Shown piece by piece: positions 1-10,101 of a stretch of 64,000 bases of DNA (the stretch's first letter is position 1; every line of letters begins with the position of its first letter). This DNA comes from Anisodus tanguticus. Taxonomy: Eukaryota; Streptophyta; Magnoliopsida; Solanales; Solanaceae. The position numbers and the translations under genes were made by a program. The notes under the pieces are model-generated. The model had not been told where the DNA came from, made no database searches, and was given only the letters and a program-made list of their open reading frames with translations. The stretch spans positions 30,867,876-30,931,875 of the forward strand of contig CM067546.1 in assembly GCA_034509755.1 (NCBI GenBank), read 5' to 3'.

Positions 1-51
1 GTAGAGGTCATGGCCTAAGAATCTAATTGATGTTTGAAAAAGTTTTACCTT

Positions 52-702
52 TTAGGCTTTTACTTCCAAACCGTTTTGTTTAATTGTTTTAACGAAAATA
101 TTAAGGTGTTTGAAATGTTGATCTATACTTTCTGAAAATATAAGGACATCGTCTATATAAACTATAGAGAATTGACTATATGGGTTGAATATATTATTCA
201 TAATATTCTGGAACTCTGATGGGGCATTTTTAAGCCCGAAAGGCATAACATTCCATTCATATTGTCCAAAGGGGACGTTAAAAGCGGTTTTGTACTTATC
301 CTTTTCTTCTATTTGAATCTGCCAAAATCCTGAATTCATATCGAATTTACTATAGACATTAGCTTTGTAAGTTCTTTTTAAAAGATCTCGTTTATTAGGT
401 ATCGGGTACCTAATCCATTTTAAAACCTTATTAAGGGGCTTATAATTAATTACAAGTCTGGGGGCTCCTATTTCCTTTTCAGTGCTATTATTAACATAAA
501 ATGCTGAACAACTCCATTGGGATTTTGAGGGCCGAATGATTTTCTTTTGAAGTAAATCATTAGTTTCCCTTTTACAGTATTCCATGAGCTCGTGGCTCAT
601 CTGAATAGGTCTGGATTTGGTGGGAATAATATCTTCATTAAAGCTGTCTATGTATGGTAAAGTTACCACATGTTTCTTTCTTTCCCAGAATGCGCTGGGC
701 AA
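52..702 (-). pseudogene. Pararetrovirus reverse transcriptase fragment (left copy)
   Basis: This is the core of a caulimovirid RT, which copies the pregenomic RNA into DNA. Visible motifs in order are a VINYKPLNK block, KFDMNSGFWQI, the AFNVPFGQYEW and MPFGLKNAPSEFQ blocks, and the catalytic YIDD at about 148-159. The frame ends at 52 because a run of five A in the right copy (near 9108) is four A here, so a one-base deletion shifts the frame just before the RNase H part. RNase H would lie left of the window. Upstream the frame connects toward the protease across 703-973, where stops interrupt it. The identification as RT is secure; activity is not expected. Confidence 0.9.
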
Positions 703-973
703 TTCTGAGCATACTTCTATTTCTATCGAATTATGTAACTCTTTTATTTTGCTGACTACCTCCGGGGGTTTTTAAGTGGATTCTATCCTTTTAATATTTA
801 TATCTTCTTTAAGATAGTTTATTTGGTTGGTTAAAAGGTGAATTCTAAAAAAATGTTTTTTGTTTAACAAATTTACTTTCGTTTGTCGAAAGAGGGTTTA
901 GATAACGAAAAGTGATTTCTTTTCCTAAAGAGGTAGTATAAATTCCGTCTAGTTTTGTTGTATACGGCTTTAT

Positions 974-1507
974 CTAGGTTAAAAAGGGGATACCTAATAT
1001 TACTTCTTCAATAATGTTTCTGGTAATCACAAAGTAGTTTATAAAACAGACTCCATTATTGCAGATATGAGCTTTAGAGAGCTTATAATTTATTTTTAAC
1101 CTTTCTCCTATTGCGGAGTAGAGTTTAGAGGTACTTTTTTCTAAGTACTTTATCCGAATTAATCCTTCAGAGATGCAGTTTTGATCTGCTCCAGTATCTA
1201 AGAGGGCTATTTTATTGAGCGTAAAATTCTTATTTATCACGAGGTTAACTGGGATATGATAGCTTAAAGCTTTTACTTTCGAAATTGTTTTAAGACTAGA
1301 TCTTTCGAGACTAGAGGTTTCTTCGTCCTTATCCTCTTCATCTGAACTAACTGTTGCTAGTTCTTTAGAAGTTTCGGGGGCGAATATTTCTCCTAAAGGA
1401 TTTAGATCTTTGATTAATCTATTGGCAAAGGACTCTGTTTCTATTGAACTGAGTCTTTCTTTAACCTCGTTAATATCTTGTTTAAGCTGAGATACTTCAA
1501 TTTGCAA
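974..1507 (-). pseudogene. Pararetrovirus aspartic protease / start of Pol (left copy)
   Basis: A 177-residue frame starts with a short coiled region rich in Lys, Glu and Gln and continues into a retropepsin-like domain. The active-site sequence LLDTGADQN is near residue 102 and a VILGIPFL block is at the end, both normal for caulimovirid proteases that release Pol and coat products. The start at 1507 overlaps the end of the coat-protein frame (1441-2274) by about 67 bases in another frame, an arrangement like other caulimovirids in which CP and Pol genes overlap slightly. The frame stops at 974, before RT, so Pol is broken here. The equivalent segment is missing from the right copy. Confidence 0.8.
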
Positions 1508-3190
1508 ATCTTGCAGAGTGGTATCAGTTTTGCTCCCTTAAATTTATGTAAAACATGTTTCATATTAAAAGGATCAACGTCCTTTTTCTTATTTTTATGA
1601 TTAATAATAAGCTTTTTTAATTCAATAAGATACTGCTTTTTAAGGTCTTCGTCTTCAATATGTTCTATCATATCAAAGAAGAATTCTTGGCTACTACTAG
1701 AAATAACGTTAATAGATTGGTTATTGCAGGTACAGTATATTCCTGTGCAATTGCAGTCATTACTGGATTTGGAGTTGTCTGAGCTATAGTCAATGTCCAA
1801 TAATTCATCATCACTGTATTCTTCAGAAGAGTCACTGGAATATTGTTCAAGAATAGTATAAAGTTTATCTTTTACGTCGGCATTTAGTTCTAATAAGTTT
1901 ATTTTTTCTTTCTTTTTATTAGGGTTTTTACATTCATTGGCCATGTGACCGGCTTTTCCACAATTCCAGTATTTTTCCTTTTTTGGGGAGGCTTTGTAAT
2001 TTGTTTTTTGGTCTGAAGATTTTTTAACTTTGGATCTTCTCTTGTAATTTTTATATCTGGTTTTGGGAGCAGTATTTTTATTCTGCCTTTTATAGATTTT
2101 CGTGATCTTGTTGGAGGGAGCTGTTAACTTAACATAGCCAAAGTCTTCACAAAAACTTCCTAATTCATTTTTTGAAGTTTTTCGTTCTCTTTTTAATTGG
2201 CTTGTTAGTTTTAAGTTGTTACATAACTCTAAACCAGTAAGATTAATATAACTTATAATATCTCCGTAAGTCATTAGATTGTAAGGAGTTTCTCCGCCAT
2301 ATTTGTTTCTAATGGTGGTTCTAACCTTTTCTGCAAATAAAGAAGGCAGGCCGCTTATAAATCTTTCTTTTCAATAATCATGGTTACAGTCTTCTCTTAT
2401 CATAACTTTGTTAAGGAAGATGTCTTTATACCATCTATAATCATGGAGTTTAGTACAGGTTAAATTATTGAGGATTTCCAAACTTTTCTCTTGGAAGAGT
2501 TTAGGTTCTCCTATAAAGTGTTTGGCAATATAGTACAGTAGGGTAGGGGTAGCGTCCTCTCTGACCTCTTGTCCTATAGTTCTGTCTGGGTTTACTATTT
2601 GTAATACAGCGGTGGCATTTAATATGCTTTCCATGTTATCTTCGGTGAGATAGTTATCCCACCAATTTTTTAACATACCGGTGAACCCCGAGGTTAGGAT
2701 TGTAGCAGTCTTTTTGTTGCTATTTTCCTTTATTCTATGAGCCGTTATGGCTATACCCATTTCGTGTAACTTGTAATAAATTTGGCCTTCTGCTAGGCCA
2801 TCTATATTCCACTCTGAGATTTCCGTTCCCGAAAATGACGAGTGGGTCTAGTATTGGTCTTCTTCAAACTGCATGTCTGGGAAAGTAGGTTTACTATAGT
2901 AATTTCCCCCCCAGCATGTTTGGATAATTTATTAATATCATGACTTTCATTGGTAATGGTTTGAATTCCTTTACCATTTGTTTTGATATTGAGATCCTTC
3001 ATTCTTTGATTTAATCTTTTTAGCATTTTATAACTTATCTCAACTCTTTCATTTAAGGTTGGGTAATTACTGGCTGAAAATTGAGGTATCTTAAAAAGGG
3101 GATTGGATTCTTTACTAGTACTACTAATTTTTGAAGACTCTGGTTTGTCCTGGTTGATTTATTGCTAGCCTGGTTAAGCTGGTTTGAGAC
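1441..3190 (-). pseudogene. Pararetrovirus coat protein (left copy)
   Basis: The coat-protein gene is spread over three open pieces (3026-2802, 2760-2371 and 2274-1441). The central piece has the TSGFTGMLKNWWDNYL block typical of caulimovirid capsid proteins. The last piece has a basic stretch followed by a CCHC zinc knuckle (CWNCGKAGHMANEC) and an acidic, serine-rich tail with a second Cys cluster (CNCTGIYCTC). The breaks between pieces are small indels: the frame goes off near 2800 and again near 2280-2370. The zinc knuckle would bind the pregenomic RNA in packaging. The coding region lies directly after the movement gene, whose stop is shared with the right copy. Confidence 0.8.
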
Positions 3191-4411
3191 TGCGTAAAGT
3201 AGTTGATTGGTATACTTATTTTGCTGGATCTTTATTAATGTCTTCCCTATCTACCAGCTTAATGCCATCGGTGCCTTTTAATTCTTTTTTGAAAGGAGAG
3301 GCTATTATAATTTCACCTTCTATAGGAATCTTGATTTGTTCTAATGGTGGGACCTCAGACTCTACAGTTTTAGTATTGGTATACCATTTATTAACAAGAG
3401 TGTTATGAGATTCCCTTTTACCCTTTAATTGTCGTGTGATTTCAAACCACTTGAAGAATTCAATATTGCAATTGACTCTTTTCATTTCTTTAATCCATTG
3501 TTTCCTAAAAGATAACCTTATGTTTTCTTCATAGGTTTCTACATACCATTTTTTTAAGGGTAGGCTCAGGGCTTGTCCATAATGTTCCTAAGAGTTTAAA
3601 GTCTATTTTGAAATTGTTTTCTGATTTAATCATGCCAAGAGTTCCTCTTTCTCTGGACGGTAGAGGGCCTTGCATTTCACTCTCAGTGGGACTACTGGTC
3701 CTTATAATAGGTTCGTAGTGGACTTTAGGTATGGCCGAAGTATAACCTACTCCTCTTATCTTTTGTTCTCCTTCCGGAGCAGAGTTTGCAGAATTTTCTT
3801 CGGAATAGCACTCATCCTCCCGGGGTTTGGAAGAAGATGCTGCGAAGGAGTATCTTGAAGAGGACCTAGAATTTGATCTTAAAAATTTTAAGTCAATAGA
3901 TCCTTTGGGATACTGTATTATTTGTTCAATCTTTGAACTTTCTGGTTCCAATTTTGGTTGGGTGATGGCCTCGAAGTGTCATTCATCTTTTGCTAAAATT
4001 TCATTCCATTGTTACTCATTAATTTAGCTTTTGGGGCTAAAGTTGTTTTCATAAGTCTGTAGTATACTCTGTATATTACAGCTATTTCTCTGGTATTTAC
4101 TTTGCTATTCATATTTTTTTGTTTTCATAACATTCTGATCATTAATATCAACTGAAAAATTTGGGTAGCCATTAAAATATACTGGGCCTCTAGCTAAATT
4201 ATTTTGTAAGACTCCTAATAGGGAGTCATCGAAGTTTAACAGTCTGGCATCTCTTAATAAGAGACATATGGGAGTGTCTAAACCAAGGCGATACAATGGT
4301 TTGACCGCAACTTGTACCAGTTCTATAAGTCTTTTTCTACCTTAGCTATTTTTGAGTTGAGGTAGCGAGATTCTCACTGTTTAACATGTTTTGGTTTTCT
4401 GCTTTGTTCAT
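3190..4411 (-). pseudogene. Pararetrovirus movement protein (left copy, internal deletion)
   Basis: This is a 30K-superfamily movement protein gene, which in the virus opens plasmodesmata. The recognisable part is at 4296-4105, with LLLRDARLLNFDDSLLG and GPVYFNGYPNFS blocks. Later pieces lie at 3951-3529 and 3485-3216. Its ATG at 4411-4409 follows the ORF1 stop with no gap (TAAATG). About 190 bp present in the right copy (about 5815-6002) are missing here, joined at a short repeat near 4318-4330. A further missing C near 4360 and later indels shift the frame. The TAA near 3190 that ends the frame is also present in the right copy, so it is either the true end or an old shared mutation. Confidence 0.8.
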
Positions 4412-4717
4412 TTAGAACTGGGCTGGAAACAAACTTAGCACATAATCCAAAGTATCGATTAAAGTCTCTCGACTATCTAGTAAATATCTTATATGGAGAT
4501 TTTTCTTGTATAAGCTAACTATTTTATTTACGGTTACTTGTCTAACTATTGTTCGATAGTAAGGGTCTAGCGACTCAGAGGGTACTAGAGTTTTATAATA
4601 TTCTAATTCCTTTAAAACTTGATTTCTTTCTTTTATAAGTTTATTCTTTGCTACTACGCTAGTCATTTTCATCCAATTAGCATCTCTAATTGTTTCAAAT
4701 GCAGGACGGGTTTTCAT
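4412..4717 (-). CDS. Pararetrovirus small ORF1, intact in left copy
   Basis: A 101-residue frame is the first gene after the leader. It is Lys-, Leu- and Tyr-rich, with a central helix-like stretch (VVAKNKLIKERNQVLKELE). I do not know its function; solendovirus-like genomes carry a small first ORF of unclear role. Its stop touches the movement-protein ATG. The same gene in the right copy (5416-5721) has one in-frame stop but otherwise aligns over its full length, which supports that this was a real gene. It has no obvious signal peptide or membrane segment. Expression today is doubtful because no viral promoter lies upstream in the spacer. Confidence 0.6.
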   Translation of the reverse strand: MKTRPAFETIRDANWMKMTSVVAKNKLIKERNQVLKELEYYKTLVPSESLDPYYRTIVRQVTVNKIVSLYKKNLHIRYLLDSRETLIDTLDYVLSLFPAQF

Positions 4718-4924
4718 AATATAGTATTTACGTAAAAGGGGTTCTTAATAAAGGGAGAGACTACTATCCTTAGAGCTATTATCCTTTAAATTAGATGGTC
4801 TTCTTCACCGTTTGTCTTCCTATTCTGACCTTAGAAGGTATCCTATGCTTACTACCTGCTATTCAAAGTTTCGAGTATTAGGTAGACGTTCTTATCCTAA
4901 GTATCTAGTAACGTGACACCAAGT
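4718..4924 (-). other. Pararetrovirus leader, left arm end
   Basis: Non-coding viral leader between the inverted-repeat break and ORF1. It is the reverse complement of 5212-5415 with scattered differences; for example the piece around 4880-4920 matches 5212-5255. Similarity stops near 4924, so this is the inner end of the left arm. Confidence 0.7.
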
Positions 4925-5211
4925 TGCATGTTGTTAAACATCATGAGTAGCTAAACTCATTCTACTGTCCTAGAACAATATTGTCCTAAGATTATTTGAT
5001 ATTTTGTCTGTTTCTCTTCTCGTTCATACCTTGTTGCTATCCTCTACTTAAACTCTATTCTTAGGCTACAGTATAAGGTAGTTGTTCTGCATCTGTTAGT
5101 TAAAGGTATCCGATTAATGGTATCCGATTAATCCACGGATCAAACGTTGACGAGCCTGAAACTTCCGTTGGAATAGCTTGTAAGCTTAGGTGCTAGAGAT
5201 GGACCCGGATT
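4925..5211. other. Spacer between the two pararetrovirus arms
   Basis: About 290 bp separate the inverted arms and show no matching partner on the other side. No coding frame is visible. It holds one perfect tandem duplication of 14 bp (GGTATCCGATTAAT at 5105-5118 and 5119-5132). No TATA box plus poly(A) arrangement like that at 11361-11471 is seen, so neither arm has an obvious viral promoter here. It could be the remaining leader sequence of one copy or host filler DNA. Confidence 0.6.
5105..5132. repeat. 14-bp tandem duplication in arm spacer
   Basis: Two adjacent perfect copies of GGTATCCGATTAAT lie in the spacer at the centre of the pararetrovirus inverted repeat. Confidence 0.9.
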
Positions 5212-5415
5212 TGGTGTCACGTTGCTAGATACTTAGGATAAGAACGTCTACCTAATACTCGAAACTTTAAATAGCAGATAGTAAGCATAGGATACCTGCT
5301 AAGGTCAGAATAGGAAGACAAACGGTCAAGAAGATCATCTAATTTAAAGGATAATAGCTCTAAGGATAGTAGTCTCTCCCTTTATTAAGAACTCCTTTTA
5401 CATAAATACTATATT
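5212..5415 (+). other. Pararetrovirus leader, right arm start
   Basis: Non-coding leader upstream of ORF1 and mirror of 4924-4718. No complete 12-base Met-tRNA primer site (TGGTATCAGAGC) is visible in it. Confidence 0.65.
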
Positions 5416-5721
5416 ATGAAAACACGTCCTGCATTTGAAACAATTAGAGATGTTAATTGGATGAAAATGACTAGCATAGTAGCAAAGAATAAACTTATAA
5501 AAGAAAGAAATCAAGTTTTAAAGGAATTAGACTATTATAAAACTCTAGTACCCTCTGAGTCGCTAGACCCTTACTATCGAACAATAGTTAGACAAGTAAT
5601 CGTAAATTAAATAGTTAGCTTATACAATAAAAATCTCCATATAGGATATTTACTAGATAGTCGAGAGACTTTAATCGATACTTCGGATTATGTGCTAAGT
5701 TTGTTTTCAGCCCAGTTCTAA
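5416..5721 (+). pseudogene. Pararetrovirus small ORF1 (right copy, one stop)
   Basis: This is the same 101-codon gene as at 4717-4412. A single TAA at 5608-5610 replaces a Lys codon; after it the frame remains open and similar to the left copy up to the natural stop at 5719-5721. The movement-protein ATG begins at the next base. Function unknown. Confidence 0.7.
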
Positions 5722-7192
5722 ATGTACAAAGCAAAAAACCAAAACATGTTAAATAGTGAGAATCTCGCTACCTCAACCTCAAAAATAGCTAAGGTAGAAA
5801 GGGACTTACAGAACTGGAACATTCCAAAAGAATCTTTCAAATCTTTTTATGGAACCGGAAGGTTTGATTTTATAAAAAAACTATAATATTAAAACTTGTG
5901 AGTCCACAGTAGTTATAAATAACTCTAAAGAAGTTATTAAGCTATTAGCAGATCAAGATATAAACAGATATAGAAAGGATTACAACTTCCTACACATAGG
6001 ACTTGTACAAGTTGCGGTCAAACCATTGTATCGCCTTGGTTTAGACACGCCCTTATGTCTCTTATTAAGAGATGCCAGACTCTTAAACTTCGATGACTCC
6101 CTATTAGGAGTCTTACAAAGCAATTTAGCTAGAGGCCCAGTATATTTTAATTGCTACCCGAATTTTTCAGTTGATATTAATGATCAGAATGGTATGGATA
6201 CCCTAACATTAAATATCAAAACAAAAAATATGAATAGAAAAGTAAATACCAGAGAAATAGCTGTAATATACAGAGTATACTATAGACTTATGAAAACAAC
6301 TTTAGCCCCAAAAGCTAAATTAATGAGTAACAAAGGAGCTACGATGCTTATGGAAGCAAACCAAGAGCATAGTAATGTCTTTGTTCCTCGAATGCTCAAA
6401 TGGAATGAAATTTTAGCAAAAGATGAATGGTACTTCGAGGCCATCACCCAACCAAAATTGGAACCAGAAAGTTCAAAGATTGAACAAATAATACAGTATC
6501 CCAATGGATCTATTGACTTAAAATTTTTAAGATCAAATTCTAGGTCCTCTTCAAGATACTCCTTCGCAGCATCTTCTTCCAAACCCCGGGAGGATGAGTG
6601 TTATTCCGAAGAAAATTCGCAAACTCGCTCCGGAAGGAGAAAAAAGATAAGAGGAGTAGATTATACTTCGGCCATACCTAAAGTCCACTACGAACCTATT
6701 ATAAGGACCAGTAGTCCTACTGAGAGTGAAATGCAAGGCCCTCTACCGTCCAGAGAAAGAGGAACTCTTGGCATGATTAAATCAGAAAATAAATTCAAAA
6801 TAGACTTTAAACTCGTAGGAACATTATGGACAAGCCCTGAGCATGCCCTTAAAAGAAAATGGTATGTAGAAACCTATGAAGAAAATATAAGGTTATCTTT
6901 TAGGAAACAATGGATTAAAGATATGAAAAGAGTCAATTGCAATATTGAATTCTTCAAGTGGTTTGAAATCACATGACAATTAAAGGATAAAAGGAAATCT
7001 CTTAACACTCTTGTTAATAAATGGTATACCAATACTAAAGCCGTAGAGTCTGAGGTCCCACCATTAGAACAAATCAAGATTCCTATAGAAGGTGAAATTA
7101 TAATAGCCTCTCCTTTCAAAAGAGAATTAAAAGGCACCGATGACAGTAAGCTGGTAGAAAGGGAAGAAATTAATAAAGATTCAGGAAAATAA
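5722..7192 (+). pseudogene. Pararetrovirus movement protein (right copy)
   Basis: The gene starts at ATG 5722, directly after the ORF1 stop. Frame 1 is open to a TAA at 5884-5886; a length change in an A-run near 5874-5880 then moves the gene to frame 2. Frame 2 runs through the 30K motifs (HIGLVQVAVKPL, LLLRDARLLNFDDSLLG, GPVYFNCYPNFS) to a TGA at 6974-6976, where the left copy has CGA (Arg). It then continues open to TAA at 7190-7192. The part after about residue 200 is Ser- and Arg-rich and variable. Only one frameshift and one nonsense change separate it from a continuous frame. The role in cell-to-cell movement is known for the family; nothing suggests activity here. Confidence 0.85.
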
Positions 7193-8838
7193 TTATACCA
7201 ATCAACTACTTTACGTAGTCTCAAACCAGCTTAACCAGGCTAGCAATAAATCAACCTTAAAGGACAAACCAGAGTCTTCAAAAATTAGTAGTACTAGTAA
7301 AGAATCCAATCCCCTTTTTAAGATACCTCAAATTTCAGCCAGTAATTACCCAACCTTAAACGAAAGAGTTGAGATAAGTGATAAAATGCTAGAAAGATTA
7401 AATCAAAAAATGAAGGATCTCAATATCAAAACAAATGGTAAAGGAATTCAAACCATTACCAGTGAAAGTCATGATATTAATAAATTATCCAAACATGCTG
7501 GGGGAAAAAATTACTATAGTAAACCTACTTTCCTAGACATGCAATTTGAAGAAGACCAATACCAGACTCACTCGTCATTTTCGGGAACGGAAATCTCAGA
7601 GTGGAATATAGATGGCCTAGCATAGGGCCAAATTTATTCCAAGTTACACGAAATGGGTATAGCCATAACGACTCATATAATAAAGGAAAATGGTGACAAA
7701 AAGACTGCTACAATCCTAACCTCGGGGTTCACCAGTATGTTAAAAAATTGGTGGGATAACTATCTCACCGAAGATAACAGGGAAAGCATATTAAATGCCA
7801 CCGCTGTAATACAAATAGTAAACCCAAATAGAACTATAGGACAAGAGGTCAGAGAGGACGCTACCCCTACCCTACTGTACTGTATTGCCAAACACTTTAT
7901 ATGAGAACCTAAACTCTTCCAAGAGAAAAGTTTGGAAATCCTCAATAATTTAACCTGCCCTAAACTCCATGATTTTAGATGGTATAAAGACATATTCCTT
8001 AACAAAGTTATGATAAGAGAAGACTGTAACCATGATTATTGGAAAGAAAGATTTATAAGCGGCCTGCGTTCTTTATTTGCAGAAAAGGTTAGAACCACCA
8101 TTAGAAACTAATATGGCGGAGAAACTCCTTACAGTCTAATGACTTACGGAGATATTATAAGTTATATTAATCTTACTGGTTTAGAGTTATGTAACAACTT
8201 AAAACTAACAAGCCAATTAAAAAGAGAATGAAAAACTTCAAGAAATTTATTATGAAGTTTTTGCGAAGACTTTGGCTATGTTAAGTTAACAGCTCCCTCC
8301 AACAAGATTACGAAAAGCTATAAAAGGCAGAATAAAAATACTGCTCCCAAAAACAGATATAAAAATTACAAGAGAAGATCCAAAGTTAAAAAATCTTCAG
8401 ACCAAAAAACAAATTACAAAGCCTCCCCAAAAAAGGGAAAATGCTGGAATTGTGGAAAAGCCGGTCACATGGCCAATGAATGTAGAAACCCTAATAAAAA
8501 GAAAGAAAAAATAAACTTATTAGAACTAAATGCTGACGTAAAAGATAAACTTTATACTATTCTTGAAGAATATTTCAGTGACTCTTCTGAAGAATACAAT
8601 GATGAAGAATTATTGGACATTGACTATAGCTCAGACAGCTCCAACTCCAGTAATCACTGCAATTGCACTGGAATATATTGTACCTGCAATAACCAATCTA
8701 TTAACGTTATTTCTAGTAGTAGCCAAAAATTCCTCTTTGATATGATAGAACATATCGAAGACGAAGACCTTAAAAAGCAGTATCTTATTGAATTAAAAAA
8801 GCTTATTATTAATCATAAAAATAAGAAAAAGGATGTTG
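7191..8838 (+). pseudogene. Pararetrovirus coat protein (right copy)
   Basis: The whole coat-protein region stays in frame 3 without a frameshift. It is broken by stops at 7623-7625 (TAG), 7902-7904 (TGA), 8109-8111 (TAA), 8229-8231 (TGA, CGA in the left copy) and 8253-8255 (TGA). Domains in order are a Ser-rich N-terminal part, a short helical block from about 7386, the capsid block TSGFTSMLKNWWDNYL near 7710-7760, a basic region, and the CCHC knuckle (CWNCGKAGHMANEC, about 8442-8483) followed by an acidic Ser-rich tail with CNCTGIYCTC. The tail runs straight into RT sequence at about 8838 because of the Pol deletion. The clean pattern of point stops suggests slow decay after integration. 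Confidence 0.85.
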
Positions 8839-9713
8839 AGAAGATTCAAATCGAAGAAAAGGATAAGTATAAAATAGCTTTTAACGTCCCCTTTGGACAA
8901 TATGAATGGAATGTTATGCCTTTCAGGCTTAAAAATGCCCCATCAGAGTTCCAGAATATTAAGAATAATATATTCAACCCATATAGTCAATTGTCTATAG
9001 TTTATATAGACGATGTCCTTATATTCTCAGAAAGTATAGATCAACATTTCAAACACCTTAATACTTTCGTTAAAACAATTAAACAAAATGGTTTGGTAGT
9101 AGGTGCTAAAAAGGTAAAACTTTTTCAAACATCAATTAGATTCTTAGGCCATGACCTCTACCAAGGAACCTACAAACCAATTTGTAGAGCCATAGAGTTC
9201 TCAACCAAGTTTCCAGATGAATTGACTGATAAAACCCAGCTTCAAAGGTTCTTAGGAAGCCTAAACTCTGTAGAAGATTTTATTCCTAAAGTCCGACAGG
9301 TCTGCGAGCCTCTCTATAAAAGACTTAAGAAAAATCATGTCCCTTGGTCAGAAGACCAAACTAGAGCAGTCAAGCAAGTCAAAGAAATAATACAAAAGCT
9401 CCTTAGCCTAGGAATTCCAAATCCTGAAGCTTTTATGATCGTTGAAACAGACGCCTCCGATATTGGTTACGGCGGCATTCTTAAACGGAAATTATCTCCT
9501 GAGTCCACAGAACAGTTGGTTAGATTCACCTCTGGAGTCTGGAACTCAGCTCAAAAAAATTATAGTACAATTAAAAAGGAAATCTTGTCTATAGTGCTAT
9601 GTATCACAAAATTTCAAGACGACCTAATTAATAAAGAATTTTTACTAAGAGTCGACTGTAAAGCAGCCAAAGACGTTTTACAGAAAGATGTTAAAAACCT
9701 TGTTTCTAAATAA
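8469..9713 (+). CDS. Chimeric open frame: coat-protein tail fused to RT/RNase H
   Basis: A 414-codon frame joins the zinc-knuckle tail of the coat protein to the second half of RT and most of RNase H. The junction lies near 8838-8845, where left-copy sequence between about 1575 and 322 has no counterpart. The RT part begins just before the KDKYKIAFNVPFGQYEW block, so the first catalytic Asp of the palm is gone, while YIDD is kept (about 9006). The RNase H part shows VETDASDIGYGG and an NYSTIKKEILSI block. The frame ends at TAA 9711-9713. The fusion arose by an in-frame deletion and is not expected to be an active polymerase. I list it because the frame is long and open. Confidence 0.6.
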   Translation: MANECRNPNKKKEKINLLELNADVKDKLYTILEEYFSDSSEEYNDEELLDIDYSSDSSNSSNHCNCTGIYCTCNNQSINVISSSSQKFLFDMIEHIEDEDLKKQYLIELKKLIINHKNKKKDVEKIQIEEKDKYKIAFNVPFGQYEWNVMPFRLKNAPSEFQNIKNNIFNPYSQLSIVYIDDVLIFSESIDQHFKHLNTFVKTIKQNGLVVGAKKVKLFQTSIRFLGHDLYQGTYKPICRAIEFSTKFPDELTDKTQLQRFLGSLNSVEDFIPKVRQVCEPLYKRLKKNHVPWSEDQTRAVKQVKEIIQKLLSLGIPNPEAFMIVETDASDIGYGGILKRKLSPESTEQLVRFTSGVWNSAQKNYSTIKKEILSIVLCITKFQDDLINKEFLLRVDCKAAKDVLQKDVKNLVSK

Positions 9714-9881
9714 ATTTTTGCCAGGTGGCAGGCACTACTGTCAAGTTTTGATTTCAAAATTGATTTTATAAAGGGTGAAGAAAATTCTTTGCCAGATGTC
9801 TTAACAAGAGAATTCTTGCAGGGAAGCCATGAGGCCAAGCTTTCCGGGCTCTCGCCCAATGAGACCCCCCTTTCAGCTTAA
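8839..9881 (+). pseudogene. Pararetrovirus RT/RNase H, 5'-deleted (right copy)
   Basis: The Pol remnant lacks the protease and N-terminal RT. After the stop at 9711-9713 the same frame continues through the end of RNase H, with blocks ARWQALLSSFDFKIDFIKG and ENSLPDVLTREF, to a TAA near 9879-9881. The stop therefore cuts off roughly the last 55 residues of an otherwise continuous frame. Bases up to 9160 have an inverted partner at the left window edge; the rest of the partner would lie outside the window. Confidence 0.85.
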
Positions 9882-10101
9882 ACCACAAGAAAAAATGAAA
9901 TAACCCTTTATACCAGAAAAAACAACCAAACCCCTTCATAACACCAGCTACGTATGAAGATTCTCCATACTAGCGGAGTTCCCCAGACTACCAGCAGGTA
10001 ACAAAAGCTCAGCCCCTTCAAAGGAGCTAATAACAAGTAAAACGCATGCACTGCCATTCAAAGCATCCCCATTAGAAGTACAGACCAGGGATAATTACAA
10101 A

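Larger units (their letters stand above)
1..4924 (-). mobile_element. Endogenous pararetrovirus, left inverted copy
   Basis: A caulimovirid genome copy is integrated on the minus strand and runs off the left edge of the window. Reading leftward it holds a small ORF1, a 30K-type movement protein, a coat protein with a CCHC zinc knuckle, an aspartic protease and a reverse transcriptase. The copy is the reverse complement of the plus-strand copy that starts near 5212; bases 1-40 match 9160-9121. Gene order and the separate small first ORF fit a solendovirus-like (Tobacco vein clearing virus-type) element, but the genus is inferred from layout and remembered motifs. It differs from the right copy by keeping the protease and the first part of RT and by losing about 190 bp of the movement gene. 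No viral gene except ORF1 looks intact. Confidence 0.85.

Noticed and set aside
3184..4027. Plus-strand frames over the left viral copy
   Set aside because: They are opposite-strand shadows of movement and coat gene remnants.
5117..5126. TGGTATCC in the arm spacer as a viral primer-binding site
   Set aside because: Only the first seven or eight bases agree with the Met-tRNA site, and it is part of a tandem duplication.
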